DNA of 64,000 nucleotides, taken from contig CM047428.1 of assembly GCA_026168455.1 (NCBI GenBank), positions 36,787,121 to 36,851,120 on the forward strand, written 5' to 3'. Positions within the stretch are counted from its first letter, which is position 1. Each line of letters opens with the position of its first letter. The notes under the pieces were generated by a model, which saw only the letters and a program-made list of their open reading frames with translations, was not told where the DNA came from and did not search any database. The stretch is from Theocolax elegans (taxonomy: Eukaryota; Arthropoda; Insecta; Hymenoptera; Cerocephalidae). Made by a program: the position numbers and the translations under genes. Shown here piece after piece: positions 63,831 to 64,000 of this stretch.

Positions 63831-64000
63831 TCAAAGAAATAGATAAAATAAGGTAGTTAGAAATCAAAATTATTTATTTATCAGATAACAATGTCAGATT
63901 GAATTGCAGAATTTATTTATCAGATAACAATTTTCAAAGTTTGATTAGAATAGCACAATACTTGCGGGTTTTGACACCTTCTTGGAAGGTGTTTTCGAAT

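Larger units (their letters stand above)
62879..64000. mobile_element. Inverted-repeat element with hairpin-bearing ends, reaching the window edge
   Basis: AAAACACCTTTCAAAAAGG with TGTCAAAACC at 62880-62908 is inverted at about 63970-63996 (GGTTTTGACACCTTCTTGG). Each end itself folds (CACCTT..AAGGTG). The interior holds a SINE and two tandem ~122-bp units. The true right end may lie beyond the window. Confidence 0.6.

Overview
This window looks like a chromosomal stretch from an arthropod, most likely an insect. It is AT-rich and filled with transposable elements and virus-derived relics. I found no convincing host gene. The evidence is the set of residents: Polinton/adintovirus-like virion genes, an intact Ty3/gypsy retrotransposon of insect type, several Penelope-like elements (PLEs) with terminal hammerhead ribozymes, hAT and foldback DNA elements, and a 5S-rRNA-headed SINE. 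Assignment below arthropod level is inference.

Layout. 1-4440: a decayed Polinton/adintovirus-like block on the + strand (integrase with chromodomain, penton-like protein, pX-like basic core protein, major capsid protein). The penton-pX cassette is present twice in tandem, and copy 1 carries mostly short deletions. 4441-12480: a repeat-rich stretch with a hAT transposase tail and hAT right end, two blocks of a ~97-bp tandem repeat separated by a gypsy pol fragment, and a 790-bp long-TIR element. 12481-14069: a second adintovirus-like block (protease, pVI-like protein and phospholipase A2 on the - strand, divergent from a packaging ATPase on the + strand). 14070-19453: CT-rich array, an LTR-like sequence, a foldback element. 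19454-25676: two PLEs in inverted-repeat format, a transposase-like relic and a duplicated 240-bp repeat.

26400-45540 is one ~1.47-kb foldback (palindromic) DNA element split by three later insertions. They are an LTR-type sequence (26751-28019, target duplication AGTT), a 12.9-kb gypsy element on the - strand (28087-40947, duplication AAGT) and a PLE (41879-45395, ~14-bp imperfect duplication). Because the arms are copies of each other, the unbroken arm confirms each junction. The gypsy element has near-identical LTRs, a primer binding site, a polypurine tract, gag, pol and a third ORF with zinc knuckles placed just after a splice-acceptor-like site.

45541-64000: hairpin elements, an LTR-like region with a 665-bp tandem duplication, several long palindromic elements (50211-51839, 52858-53379, 55621-56620), a 387-bp PLE-derived palindrome with two hammerhead motifs (51158-51544), a ~118-bp satellite array, a third adintovirus-like ATPase fragment (60996), and a SINE (63109-63549) with a 17-bp target duplication inside a further inverted-repeat element.

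Functionally, the two large viral blocks together encode most of an adenovirus-like virion assembly set (capsid, penton, core, protease, ATPase, membrane-active PLA2), but every block has truncations or frameshifts and no polymerase is visible. The gypsy element is the only resident that still looks close to mobile.
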